Assembly (NCBI RefSeq): GCF_004208535.1
Contig: NZ_SGIS01000034.1
Span: 1 to 56,966, forward strand
Length of the DNA: 56,966 nucleotides
DNA from: Sphingomonas populi
GTDB lineage: Bacteria > Pseudomonadota > Alphaproteobacteria > Sphingomonadales > Sphingomonadaceae
Direction: 5' to 3'
Below are positions 9,972-18,554 of this stretch, one piece after another. The notes beneath the pieces are model-generated. The model was not told the DNA's origin and made no database searches. It worked only from the letters and a program-made list of their open reading frames with translations. Position 1 is the stretch's first letter. Every line of letters starts with the position of its first letter. The translations under genes were made by a program, and so were the position numbers.

Positions 9972-10222
9972 GGCTGGATCAACTCATGCTCCTCGCCGAG
10001 TCCAGCATCGAGTTCCTTGATCCCGTCCAGCAGATGCTTAGCATTGGCGGGGGATGCCAGCAGATGCATCGTTTCCTGCATCCCCTCCCACTCGCTTTCA
10101 GACACCAGCACGACGCTCTCGCCCTTCGGGCGTGCGATGGCGATCGGCGCCTTGTCGGCAACGACGCGGTCGAGCACGGCCTTGAGGTTGGCGCGGGTTT
10201 CGGAAACGCTGAGAATCTGCAT
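9968..10222 (-). CDS. yefM: YefM-family antitoxin
   Basis: 84 residues with the Phd/YefM fold: SVSETRANLKAVLDRV at the N-terminus, PIAIARPKGESVVLVSESEW in the middle, and an acidic C-terminus that would neutralise YoeB. YefM dimers bind TGTAC-type palindromes, and one lies directly upstream at 10231-10248, consistent with autoregulation. Confidence 0.92.
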   Translation of the reverse strand: MQILSVSETRANLKAVLDRVVADKAPIAIARPKGESVVLVSESEWEGMQETMHLLASPANAKHLLDGIKELDAGLGEEHELIQP

Positions 10223-10228
10223 GGCAGA

Positions 10229-10257
10229 CTTGTACGGGATTGCGTACAGAACTGCAA
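10229..10257 (-). promoter_or_regulatory. Promoter and YefM operator of yefM-yoeB
   Basis: The inverted repeat TGTACG (10231-10236) and CGTACA (10243-10248), spaced by 6 bp, resembles the TGTACA palindromes bound by YefM. It overlaps a candidate promoter on the minus strand: TTGCAG (10257-10252), a 17-bp spacer and TACAAG (10234-10229). As in parDE, the -10 box ends 6 bp before the antitoxin ATG. Confidence 0.6.
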
Positions 10258-10268
10258 CCGCAGCGCAG

Positions 10269-10904
10269 CTACCCCGCCGTTGCCACCTTCCACGCCGCCG
10301 TCAGCGCTGCCGCGCGTTCGCCGACCACCGCCGCGCTGTCGCCCGGCTTGAACAGCGCACCGCCCACGCCGATGCCCTCGGCGCCGCCGTCCAGCCAATC
10401 CTTGAACGTCTCGGCGCTGGTGCCGCCGACCGCCCACACCGCGACATCGCGCGGCAGCACGTCGCGCACCGCCTTCAGATAGGCCGGGCCGAGGCTCGCG
10501 CCGGGGAACAGCTTCAACCGGCGCGCGCCGGCGGCGATCGCCTGGAACGCCTCGCTCGGCGTCATGAAGCCGGGCAGCACCTCCAGCCCCAGCGCCACCG
10601 CGCGCGCGATCACCGCCGGGTTAGTGTTGGGCGTCACCATAAGCCGCCCGCCGGCTTCCACCAGCGCCTCGACCGCCTCGACGCTCAGCACCGTGCCGCC
10701 GCCGATCAGCGCACGGTCGCCGAACGCTTGCGTCATCGCGGCGATGCTCTTGAGCGGCTCGGGCGAGTTGAACGGCACTTCAAGGATACGGATGCCATTG
10801 TCGATCAGCGCCGCCGCCACGTCGAGCGCCTCGTCGGGGCGAAGCCCGCGCAGGATTGCGGCGACCGGGGGCACGCCCTCGCCGAGCAGTTGGTCTAGCG
10901 TCAT
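10269..10904 (-). CDS. dgoA: 2-dehydro-3-deoxy-6-phosphogalactonate aldolase
   Basis: 211 residues of the KDPG/KDPGal class I aldolase family, last gene of a four-gene operon. It would split 2-keto-3-deoxy-6-phosphogalactonate into pyruvate and glyceraldehyde-3-phosphate. Key segments: the Glu in ILEVPFNSPEP, GGGTVL, MVTPNTNPAV and the Schiff-base lysine in RRLKLFPG. AGGAGG lies 5 bp before the ATG. Adjacency to DgoK favours galactonate over gluconate as the substrate series. Confidence 0.9.
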   Translation of the reverse strand: MTLDQLLGEGVPPVAAILRGLRPDEALDVAAALIDNGIRILEVPFNSPEPLKSIAAMTQAFGDRALIGGGTVLSVEAVEALVEAGGRLMVTPNTNPAVIARAVALGLEVLPGFMTPSEAFQAIAAGARRLKLFPGASLGPAYLKAVRDVLPRDVAVWAVGGTSAETFKDWLDGGAEGIGVGGALFKPGDSAAVVGERAAALTAAWKVATAG

Positions 10905-10913
10905 CAGAACCTC

Positions 10914-11795
10914 CTAGGATAATCCGGCGAGCACACAGGCATCGCCATCAAGCCGCCGCACCGCAGTGCGGCCCTGCGCAAACGCCGCTGCGTAGCGATC
11001 GGCAAGGCGCGGATCGCCGATGATGGTCACGCGGCCCGCACCGCCAAGCATGGCGCGCATCTCGACGATCTCGCCACCGATCACCAGCCCCGACAGATAG
11101 CCGAGCGCCCAGTCGGGCGTCTTGCCGCCGCGCAATTGCATCGCCCGCGCGCCGAACAGCGCGCTCAGCACGCCGGTTTCCGCGCGCGCGAGGCCAGCCG
11201 CGAAACCCTCCGCCTCGACACCCGCATCACCAGCCGCCAGCCCGCGCGCCAGCGTCGAATGCGTCCGCAGCAGCGCGAACAGTTCGCCGGTCAGGATGGT
11301 GCGGAAGCCGGTGATCGCACCATCCTCGATCACCGCCCATTTGCTGTGCGTGCCGGGCAGGATGACGATGTGCCGCCCCGTCGCCAGTTCGGGCGACAGC
11401 GCGAGCGCGCCGTAAAGCTGCGTTTCCTCGCCGCGCATCACATCGGGCACACCATCCGCATCCGCGCAGGCCAGACCGGCCATGATCGAAACCGGCACGC
11501 CATCGAGCGTCAGATCGGTAGCGGCGGCGAACCAGTCATCGCGCGACGCCGGACACTCGGCATAAGGCACCTCCCGCCAGCCGTCACGCGCGCCGACCAT
11601 CCCGCACAGCCGGATCGCCTCGGGCGCGCCCGCCGCCAGCCAGGGGCCGAGCGCCGCACGCAGCACCGCCTCGGGTACGATTCCGGGCGTACCGATCCCG
11701 TCGCCGAAGGCGCGGTCGGTTACGACGCCATTCTCGACACGGAACAGCCGCAGCCGCGTGGTGCCCCAGTCGCCTAGAACGATATACCCGCTCAC
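10914..11795 (-). CDS. dgoK: 2-dehydro-3-deoxygalactonokinase
   Basis: 293 residues of the DgoK family (actin-like ATPase fold). It phosphorylates 2-keto-3-deoxygalactonate at C6, feeding the aldolase. Visible blocks: VLGDWGTTRLRLFRV (phosphate 1 loop), CGMVGARDGW, and HIVILPGTHSKWAVI (phosphate 2 / sugar region). It starts within the last 4 bp of the lactonase gene, so translation is coupled. Confidence 0.92.
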   Translation of the reverse strand: MSGYIVLGDWGTTRLRLFRVENGVVTDRAFGDGIGTPGIVPEAVLRAALGPWLAAGAPEAIRLCGMVGARDGWREVPYAECPASRDDWFAAATDLTLDGVPVSIMAGLACADADGVPDVMRGEETQLYGALALSPELATGRHIVILPGTHSKWAVIEDGAITGFRTILTGELFALLRTHSTLARGLAAGDAGVEAEGFAAGLARAETGVLSALFGARAMQLRGGKTPDWALGYLSGLVIGGEIVEMRAMLGGAGRVTIIGDPRLADRYAAAFAQGRTAVRRLDGDACVLAGLS

Positions 11796-12667
11796 GCGCT
11801 CAGCTTCACCTCGGGCAGTGCCACGCCCGGCGCGGGAGCGTCGAACGCGAACAGCCCGCCGGCGAGCGGCTGGCCGTTCAGTTCGGCCTCCGACAGACCC
11901 TTACGCGCGGTGGTGACATAGCCGGTGCGCAGGTCCGGCCCGCCGAACGTCACCTTGGTGACGTTGGCGCATGGCATCGCCACCGTCGCGATCAGCGTGC
12001 CGTCGGGCGCATAGCGCCGCGCCTGCCAGCCACCCCACAGCCCGACCCACACGCAACCTTCCGAATCGACCGTCACGCCGTCGGGATGGCCGTCCGCCTC
12101 GGCGATCTTCACGAACACGTCGCCATGCGCGAGGCTGGTGCCCGCCGAAATGTCGCAGCGATAGATCGTCCGCCCGAGCGTATCGACGTGATAGATCGTG
12201 TTGCCATCGCCGCTCACCGCCGGACCGTTGGTGATGACGCACTCGCCGCCGACGGCGCGCAGGTCGGTCACGTCGAACAGATGGATCGCGCCGGTATTGG
12301 CCGCTTCCTCATTGTCCATCGTGCCGAGCCACAGCCGGCCCGAGGCATCGACGGTCGCGTCGTTGGTGCGGTTGTGCGCGGGCATGTCGATCTTCGCGAT
12401 CGGGCCGGCAAGCTTGCCGTCCTCCAGCAGATACAGCCCATCGACCGATCCGACCAGCAGCTTGCCGCCCTCGGCGGGCACGATGAAGCTCGGCATCCCG
12501 CCGACCTCGAACGACTGGCGATCGTCGCTTGCGGGATCGTAGCGATGGACCTTGCCGCCCTTGATGTCGACGAACCACAAGGCGTTCTCGCGGCCGATCC
12601 ACGCCGGCCCCTCGCCCAATGTCGCTTCGACCGGCCAGACGAGGCGGGGTTCGATCATATCGCTCAT
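11792..12667 (-). CDS. SMP-30/gluconolactonase-family sugar lactonase
   Basis: 291 residues forming the six-bladed propeller of the SMP-30/LRE family. Metal-binding positions are represented by GEGPAW near the N-terminus, RTNDATVDASGRLWLGT in the middle, and HPDGVTVDSEGCVWVGLWGG. In this operon it would hydrolyse galactono-1,4-lactone or arabinono-lactone made by the sugar dehydrogenase encoded at 18551-19480. It overlaps both neighbours by 4 bp. Confidence 0.88.
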   Translation of the reverse strand: MSDMIEPRLVWPVEATLGEGPAWIGRENALWFVDIKGGKVHRYDPASDDRQSFEVGGMPSFIVPAEGGKLLVGSVDGLYLLEDGKLAGPIAKIDMPAHNRTNDATVDASGRLWLGTMDNEEAANTGAIHLFDVTDLRAVGGECVITNGPAVSGDGNTIYHVDTLGRTIYRCDISAGTSLAHGDVFVKIAEADGHPDGVTVDSEGCVWVGLWGGWQARRYAPDGTLIATVAMPCANVTKVTFGGPDLRTGYVTTARKGLSEAELNGQPLAGGLFAFDAPAPGVALPEVKLSA

Positions 12668-13965
12668 TTCGCGTCCTCAGCCGAAACCCGGCAGCCCCAC
12701 AAAGCGTACAGCAGCACGACGACCTCGCACGCGGCGGTCAGCGCGAACGACGCCTGCAAGCCATACCGATCCGCGAGCACCCCCTGCACGAACACCAAGG
12801 CACCGCCGGCGATCGCCATGATCATCAGCCCTGAACCCTCTTCGGTCAGCGGCCCAAGGCCACGGATCGCGAGCGTGAAGATCGTCGGGAACATGATCGA
12901 GTGGAACAGACCGACCAGAATCAGCGCCCACATCGCGGTGTGGCCGGTGGTGGCCAGCACCGCCAGCATCACCAGCAACGCGCCGCCCGCGAACACCGCC
13001 AGCACGTCCTCGGCGCGGAACTTCTGCATGATCGCGGAGCCGGCGAACCGGCCGACCATCATGCCGCCCCACAGCAACGTCAGATATTGCCCGGCCTGCT
13101 CATGCGTCAGATCGGCGATATCGGGCTGGCTGACGAAATTGACGAACAGATTGGCCACACCGATCTCGGCGAGCAGATACGCGATCATCGTCGGAATACC
13201 GAACACCAACGCGCGATGCTTCCACAGCGACAGGCTCTTGCGCTCTTCCTTGGCGACGCGGCTGGTGGCGTTCTGGCCGATCACCGGCAGCGGGAAGCGC
13301 GCGATCACCACCGCGAGCACGACCAGCACGATCGCGACGAGCAGATAGGGCAGCACCACCGAATGCGCGTCGGCAAGCCGCTCCGCCGGGGTCAGGATGC
13401 GGCCCGCCTTGGCGGTGCCGCCGACCGACCGGCCGAGGATCAGATACGCGCCGAACGCCGGCGCCAGCATCGTGCCAGCCGAGTTCATCGCCTGCACCAG
13501 ATTGAGCCGCGACGACGCGGTCTCGGGCGATCCGATCACCGCGACATAGGGGTTGGCCGCGACCTGAAGCAGCGTGATGCCGCTGGCGATCACGAACAGC
13601 ATGACGAGCGTCACGCCATAGGACGGGATCGACGCCGCGAGGATCATGCCGAGCGCGCCCGCCGCCATGATGGCGAGGCCGGTGACGAGCGACTTCTGGT
13701 AGCCGATCCGTTCGATCAGCTTGGCCGAGGGGATCGACATGACGCCATAAGCGATGAACCAAACCGACTCGATCGCGGTGGTCTGCCCGTAGCTCAGGTC
13801 GAACACGCTGCGCAGATGCGGCAGCAGCGTGTTGTTGATGACGGTGATGAACCCCCACATGAAAAACAATGTGGCGAGCAACGTCAGCGCCGGCCCGTAA
13901 GACCGTCCGCCGTTAGAGGCGGGCGACACGGCACCGCCTCCCGAATTCAAGATTGGACCTGCCAC
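12664..13965 (-). CDS. FucP/GluP-like MFS sugar importer
   Basis: 433 residues, 12 predicted membrane segments, of the FHS (fucose-galactose-glucose:H+ symporter) family. Family marks include FFMWGFITVINNTLLPHLR in TM1, LLQVAANPYVAVIG, and SRLNLVQAMNSAGTMLAP. It is the first gene of the operon with lactonase, kinase and aldolase, and presumably imports the hexose or pentose that the cluster degrades. A short hydrophilic N-terminus precedes TM1. Confidence 0.9.
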   Translation of the reverse strand: MAGPILNSGGGAVSPASNGGRSYGPALTLLATLFFMWGFITVINNTLLPHLRSVFDLSYGQTTAIESVWFIAYGVMSIPSAKLIERIGYQKSLVTGLAIMAAGALGMILAASIPSYGVTLVMLFVIASGITLLQVAANPYVAVIGSPETASSRLNLVQAMNSAGTMLAPAFGAYLILGRSVGGTAKAGRILTPAERLADAHSVVLPYLLVAIVLVVLAVVIARFPLPVIGQNATSRVAKEERKSLSLWKHRALVFGIPTMIAYLLAEIGVANLFVNFVSQPDIADLTHEQAGQYLTLLWGGMMVGRFAGSAIMQKFRAEDVLAVFAGGALLVMLAVLATTGHTAMWALILVGLFHSIMFPTIFTLAIRGLGPLTEEGSGLMIMAIAGGALVFVQGVLADRYGLQASFALTAACEVVVLLYALWGCRVSAEDAK

Positions 13966-13990
13966 ACACCCTCACGAGCTGATTGATTCT

Positions 13991-14009
13991 GTAATTGTAT
14001 GAGTATATC
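13991..14009. promoter_or_regulatory. Candidate regulator site in the divergent sugar promoter
   Basis: The 95-bp gap between the two divergent catabolic operons holds an AT-rich patch, TAATTGTATGAGTATAT, unlike its GC-rich surroundings. It contains a TTGTA half-site of the sort bound by GntR/FadR-class regulators such as DgoR, with only a degenerate second half. The FadR-like regulator at 19503-20237 is the natural candidate to bind here. Confidence 0.35.
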
Positions 14010-14060
14010 TCGCGGTCGGAGCCGTCAATGCGATCGGCACCTTACGCTACGGGAACCGCT

Positions 14061-15854
14061 ATGAGCCACACGCCCCCCAAACTCCGCAGCCGCGCCTGGT
14101 TCGACAACCCGGACAATATCGACATGACCGCGCTCTATCTCGAGCGCTATCTCAATTTCGGGCTGAGCCTGGAAGAACTGCAGTCGGGCCGGCCGATCAT
14201 CGGCATCGCCCAGACCGGGTCTGACCTCTCGCCCTGCAACCGCCATCACCTCGTCCTCGCCGAACGCGTGCGCGAAGGCATTCGCGAGATGGGCGGCATC
14301 GCCATCGAATTCCCGGTCCACCCGATCCAGGAAACCGGCAAGCGCCCGACGGCTGGCCTCGACCGCAACCTCTCCTATCTCGGCCTCGTCGAACTGCTCT
14401 ACGGCTATCCGCTCGACGGCGTGGTGCTGACGATCGGCTGCGACAAGACCACCCCCGCCTGCCTGATGGCGGCGGCGACCGTGAACATCCCGGCGATCGC
14501 TCTGTCGGTCGGGCCGATGCTCAACGGCTGGCACAAGGGCGAGCGCACCGGCTCGGGCACGATCGTGTGGAAGGCGCGGCAGATGCTCGCCGCCGGCGAG
14601 ATCGACAATGCCGAGTTCATCCGCCTCGTCGCCTCCTCGGCACCGTCGACCGGCTATTGCAACACGATGGGCACCGCGACGACGATGAACTCGCTGACCG
14701 AGGCGCTCGGCATGTCGCTGCCCGGCTCGGCGGCGATCCCCGCGCCGTATCGTGACCGTCAGGAAGTCGCCTATCGCACTGGCCGGCGCATCGTCGAGAT
14801 GGTCGCCGAGGATCTCAAGCCCTCCGACATCCTGACGCGCGACGCGTTCGAGAACGCGATCGTCGTCAATTCGGCGATCGGCGGATCGACCAACGCGCCG
14901 ATCCATCTGTCGGCAATCGCGCGCCACGTCGGCGTCGAACTGCCGCTCGATACCTGGCAGGAGAAGGGCCATAAGGTGCCGCTGTTGGTCAATCTCCAGC
15001 CCGCCGGCGAATATCTCGGCGAGGATTTCTACCGCGCCGGCGGCGTCCCCGCCGTCACCGCGCAGCTCATCGGCCAGGGGCTGATCCACGAGGGCGCGCT
15101 CACCGTCAACGGCAAGTCGATGGGCGACAATTGCCGGGGCGCCATCATCGAGGACGAGAAGGTGATCCGTCCGTTCGATCAGCCGCTCGTAGAGGAGGCC
15201 GGCTTCATCGTACTGCGCGGCAATCTGTTCGATTCGGCGATCATGAAGACCAGCGTGATCTCGCCCGAGTTCCGCGACCGTTATCTGTCGAACCCCAATG
15301 ATCCCGAGGCGTTTGAAGGCCCGGCGGTGGTGTTCGACGGCCCTGAGGATTACCACCACCGCATCGACGATCCCGCCACTGGCATCACGCCTGAGACGTT
15401 GCTGTTCATGCGCGGCGCCGGCCCGATCGGCTATCCGGGTGCCGCCGAGGTGGTCAACATGCGGCCGCCGTCGTACCTCATCACCGAGGGCGTGCATGCG
15501 CTGCCGTGCATCGGCGACGGTCGCCAGTCGGGCACCTCGGGCAGCCCGTCGATCCTCAACGCCTCGCCCGAAGCGGCGGCGATGGGCGGCCTCGCGCTGA
15601 TCCGCACCGGCGACCGCGTCCGCATCGATCTCGACAAGCGTTCGGCCAACGTGCTGATCTCCGACGAGGAACTGGCGGAGCGCCGCGCCGCGTTGACAGC
15701 GGAAGGCGGCTTCAAATACCCCGCCTCGCAGACCCCGTGGCAGGAGATCCAGCGTTCGGTGGTCGGCCAGATGGAAACCGGCGCGATCCTCGAAGGCGCC
15801 GAAAAGTACCAGCGCATCGCCCAGACCAAGGGCCTGCCGCGCGACAACCATTGA
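14061..15854 (+). CDS. IlvD/Edd-family sugar-acid dehydratase (galactonate/arabinonate type)
   Basis: 597 residues from the ATG at 14061; a TTG-initiated extension to 13995 lies in the promoter and is unlikely. It belongs to the [Fe-S] IlvD/Edd family that dehydrates aldonates to 2-keto-3-deoxy acids. Cluster cysteines appear in GQTGSDLSPCN-like context near residue 56, TIGCDKTTPACLMA and GDNCRGAI; NSAIGGSTNAPIH is also conserved. The N-terminal RSRAWFDNPDNIDMTALYLER is typical of arabinonate/xylonate/galactonate dehydratases rather than IlvD. It should supply the substrate of both the DgoK branch and the AraD1 branch. Confidence 0.9.
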   Translation: MSHTPPKLRSRAWFDNPDNIDMTALYLERYLNFGLSLEELQSGRPIIGIAQTGSDLSPCNRHHLVLAERVREGIREMGGIAIEFPVHPIQETGKRPTAGLDRNLSYLGLVELLYGYPLDGVVLTIGCDKTTPACLMAAATVNIPAIALSVGPMLNGWHKGERTGSGTIVWKARQMLAAGEIDNAEFIRLVASSAPSTGYCNTMGTATTMNSLTEALGMSLPGSAAIPAPYRDRQEVAYRTGRRIVEMVAEDLKPSDILTRDAFENAIVVNSAIGGSTNAPIHLSAIARHVGVELPLDTWQEKGHKVPLLVNLQPAGEYLGEDFYRAGGVPAVTAQLIGQGLIHEGALTVNGKSMGDNCRGAIIEDEKVIRPFDQPLVEEAGFIVLRGNLFDSAIMKTSVISPEFRDRYLSNPNDPEAFEGPAVVFDGPEDYHHRIDDPATGITPETLLFMRGAGPIGYPGAAEVVNMRPPSYLITEGVHALPCIGDGRQSGTSGSPSILNASPEAAAMGGLALIRTGDRVRIDLDKRSANVLISDEELAERRAALTAEGGFKYPASQTPWQEIQRSVVGQMETGAILEGAEKYQRIAQTKGLPRDNH

Positions 15855-15866
15855 TGTGACGCGTCA

Positions 15867-15955
15867 CCCTCACCCTTCCGTCGCTTCGCTCCTCCCTCCC
15901 TCTCCCATTGGGAGAGGGAAGGGGCCTACCGGCGAAGCCGGTGGGAAGGGTGAGG
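15867..15955. repeat. Family-D palindrome
   Basis: Outer arms CCCTCACCCTTCC and GGAAGGGTGAGG enclose two inner hairpins: CCCTCTCCC-ATT-GGGAGAGGG and ACCGGC-GAA-GCCGGT. It lies between the dehydratase and the aldehyde dehydrogenase of one operon. The copy at 25091-25245 carries a 64-nt insert and has a CCCGGC / GCCGGG version of the second hairpin, a compensatory change. Confidence 0.75.
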
Positions 15956-16005
15956 ATGACATACCCTTGTTAGATTCCCAATTCCCCCGATCCGGAGACA
16001 TCATA

Positions 16006-17583
16006 ATGTATAACGGAGCCATTCTGATTGGCGCGAGCGAAAGCCGCAGCGCCGATACCTTCACCGCGATCAACCCGGCCACCGGCGAAAGCGGCGATGT
16101 CGCGTTCAGCAACGCCGGCCCCGCCGACGTCGCCAAGGCAACCACGCTCGCCGCCGAAGCGTTCCAGACCTTCTCGACGCTGAGCCTCGAAGCGCGTGCG
16201 ACCTTCATCGAAACGGTCGCCGCCAACATCCTTGCGATCAAGGACGATCTCGTCGCCACCGCGATGGCCGAGACCGCCCTCCCCAAGCCCCGCCTCGAAG
16301 GCGAGACCGGCCGCACCGTCGGCCAGCTTCGTATGTTCGCGACCGAGGTCCGTCAGGGCCTGTGGCTCGACGCGACGATCGATCCGGCCCTGCCCGATCG
16401 CGCGCCGCTGCCGCGTGCCGACCTGCGCCGCGTCAACGTCGGCCTCGGCCCTGTTGCCGTCTTCGGCGCGTCGAACTTCCCGCTCGCCTTCTCGGTCGCC
16501 GGTGGTGACACTGCGGCGGCGTTCGCGGCGGGCTGCCCGGTCGTCGTCAAGGGCCACCCCGCCCATCCCGGCACCGGCGAACTGGTCGCCCGCGCGATCC
16601 AGCAGGCGGTCGCATCGTGCGGCCTGCCCGAAGGCGTGTTCTCGTACCTCCCCGGCACCACCAACGAACTCGGCGGCGCGCTCGTCGCCGATCCGCGCAT
16701 CAAGGCGGTCGGCTTCACCGGCTCGCGCGGCGGTGGCCTGGCGCTCGTCAAGATCGCCAGCCAGCGTGACGAGCCGATCCCGGTCTATGCCGAAATGTCG
16801 AGCATCAACCCGGTCGTGCTGCTGCCGGGCGCACTCGCCGCGCGCGCCGAAGCGCTCGGCCCCGCCTTCGTCGGCTCGCTGACGATGGGCGCCGGCCAGT
16901 TCTGCACCAACCCCGGCCTCGTCATCGCGATCGACGGCCCCGATCTCGAAACCTTCGTCGCCTCCGCCGCCAAGGCGCTGACGGCTGCGCAGCCCGCCGT
17001 CATGCTCACCCCCGGCATCCACACCAGCTTCGAGCGTGGCGTCGAGGAACTGGCCAGCCATGAAGCCGTCACCACGGTCGCGCGCGGCTGCGTCGGTGAG
17101 GGCGTCAATCAGGCGGTCGGTGCGTTGTTCACCACCGAGGCTGCGAAGTTCGAAGCCGACGTGGCGCTGTCGCATGAAGTGTTCGGCTCGTCGTCGATCC
17201 TCGTGCGCTGCAAGGACATCGCCGAGATCAAGGCTGTCATCGCCAATCTCGAAGGTCAGCTCACCGCGACGATCCAGAGCGAAGCCAGCGACAATGACGC
17301 CGCCGCCGAACTGCTGCCCGCGCTGCAAGCCAAGGTCGGCCGTATCCTGTTCAACGGCTGGCCGACCGGCGTGGAAGTGACTCATGCGATGGTGCATGGC
17401 GGCCCCTTCCCCTCGACCTCGGATGGTCGCAGCACGTCGGTCGGCACGCTGGCGATGGCGCGCTTCCTGCGTCCGGTCTGCTTCCAGGATACGCCCGATG
17501 CGCTGCTGCCGGCACCGCTCCAGGCGGCGAACCCGTGGGGCATCACGCGCCGCGTGAACGGCGCGCTGGAGCAGGCCAAATGA
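16006..17583 (+). CDS. 2,5-dioxovalerate (KGSA) dehydrogenase, NADP-dependent type
   Basis: 525 residues from ATG 16006; upstream in-frame codons come from the family-D repeat. It is an aldehyde dehydrogenase of the alpha-ketoglutaric semialdehyde class: AVFGASNFPLAFSVAGGDTA, GFTGSRGGG, EMSSINPVVLLP (general base Glu) and GAGQFCTNPGL (catalytic Cys). It would oxidise 2,5-dioxopentanoate to 2-oxoglutarate, the last step of the non-phosphorylative arabinose/xylose route. It overlaps the next gene by 4 bp. Confidence 0.9.
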   Translation: MYNGAILIGASESRSADTFTAINPATGESGDVAFSNAGPADVAKATTLAAEAFQTFSTLSLEARATFIETVAANILAIKDDLVATAMAETALPKPRLEGETGRTVGQLRMFATEVRQGLWLDATIDPALPDRAPLPRADLRRVNVGLGPVAVFGASNFPLAFSVAGGDTAAAFAAGCPVVVKGHPAHPGTGELVARAIQQAVASCGLPEGVFSYLPGTTNELGGALVADPRIKAVGFTGSRGGGLALVKIASQRDEPIPVYAEMSSINPVVLLPGALAARAEALGPAFVGSLTMGAGQFCTNPGLVIAIDGPDLETFVASAAKALTAAQPAVMLTPGIHTSFERGVEELASHEAVTTVARGCVGEGVNQAVGALFTTEAAKFEADVALSHEVFGSSSILVRCKDIAEIKAVIANLEGQLTATIQSEASDNDAAAELLPALQAKVGRILFNGWPTGVEVTHAMVHGGPFPSTSDGRSTSVGTLAMARFLRPVCFQDTPDALLPAPLQAANPWGITRRVNGALEQAK

Positions 17584-18554
17584 TCCGCTCGCTCGTCCAG
17601 TTCGCCGAAGGCGATACGCGCGGTGTCGCCGCGCTCGACGAGAGCGGCGCGGCGCGGCGTGTGGTCGGCGCGACCACCACGCTCGCGCTGGCGGAGCAGG
17701 CGATCGCGGCGGGCACCAGCCTCGCCGCGACCGCCGAAGCCGCGCTCGGCGAGGCGATCGACCTGACGACCGTGCGGTTGCTCTCGCCGATCGATCATGC
17801 CGATCCCGCGCACACGCTCGTCAGCGGCACCGGCCTCACCCATCTCGGCTCGGCGGAAGGCCGCGACAAGATGCACGCCAAGGCCACCGAGTCGCAGACC
17901 GATTCGATGAAGATGTTCCTGATGGGCGTCGAAGGCGGCAAGCCCGCCGACGGCGCGGTCGGCGCTCAGCCCGAGTGGTTCTACAAGGGCGACGGCGGCA
18001 TCCTCGTCGATCCCGGCACCCCGCTGACCATGCCCGCGTTCGCCGAAGACGGCGGCGAGGAGCCCGAAATCGCCGGCATCTACCTGATCGACAAGGATGG
18101 CGTCGCCGTCCGGCTCGGCTTCGCGCTCGGCAACGAGTTTTCCGATCACGTCACCGAACGCGGCAATTACCTCTGGCTCGCGCATTCCAAGCTGCGCCAG
18201 GCCGCGCTCGCGCCCGAGCTGCGGCTCGGCGATCTGCCCGAGGACGTGCGCGGCACCAGCCGCATCGTGCGCGACGGCGAAGTGCTGTGGGAAAAGCCGT
18301 TCGTCTCGGGTGAGGCGAACATGTCGCACAGCCTCGCCAATCTCGAACACCATCACTTCAAGTATGACGGCTTCTTGCGCCCCGGCGATCTGCACGTCCA
18401 CTTCTTCGGCACCGCAACCCTGTCCTTCTCGGACGGCGTCCGCACCGAAGTCGGCGACGTGTTCGAAGTCGAGGCCGACGCCTTCCTGCTGCCGGTGCGC
18501 AACCCGCTCGCGCGTGCTGCTGACACCGGCATCGCCAAAGTCCGCAGCCTGTGA
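17580..18554 (+). CDS. AraD1/GguC-type FAH-family dehydratase
   Basis: 324 residues from ATG 17580, overlapping the aldehyde dehydrogenase stop. It belongs to the fumarylacetoacetate hydrolase superfamily, AraD1/GguC branch: GTGLTHLGSAEGRDKMHAK, PEWFYKGDGGILV and GFALGNEFSDHVTERGNYLW. Members are linked to 2-keto-3-deoxy-L-arabinonate metabolism; position between KGSA dehydrogenase and a sugar dehydrogenase supports dehydration to 2,5-dioxovalerate. The exact reaction remains an inference. Confidence 0.82.
   Translation: MIRSLVQFAEGDTRGVAALDESGAARRVVGATTTLALAEQAIAAGTSLAATAEAALGEAIDLTTVRLLSPIDHADPAHTLVSGTGLTHLGSAEGRDKMHAKATESQTDSMKMFLMGVEGGKPADGAVGAQPEWFYKGDGGILVDPGTPLTMPAFAEDGGEEPEIAGIYLIDKDGVAVRLGFALGNEFSDHVTERGNYLWLAHSKLRQAALAPELRLGDLPEDVRGTSRIVRDGEVLWEKPFVSGEANMSHSLANLEHHHFKYDGFLRPGDLHVHFFGTATLSFSDGVRTEVGDVFEVEADAFLLPVRNPLARAADTGIAKVRSL

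Noticed and set aside
13995..14060. TTG start at 13995 for the dehydratase.
   Set aside because: It falls in the AT-rich divergent promoter; the ATG at 14061 gives the normal family N-terminus.
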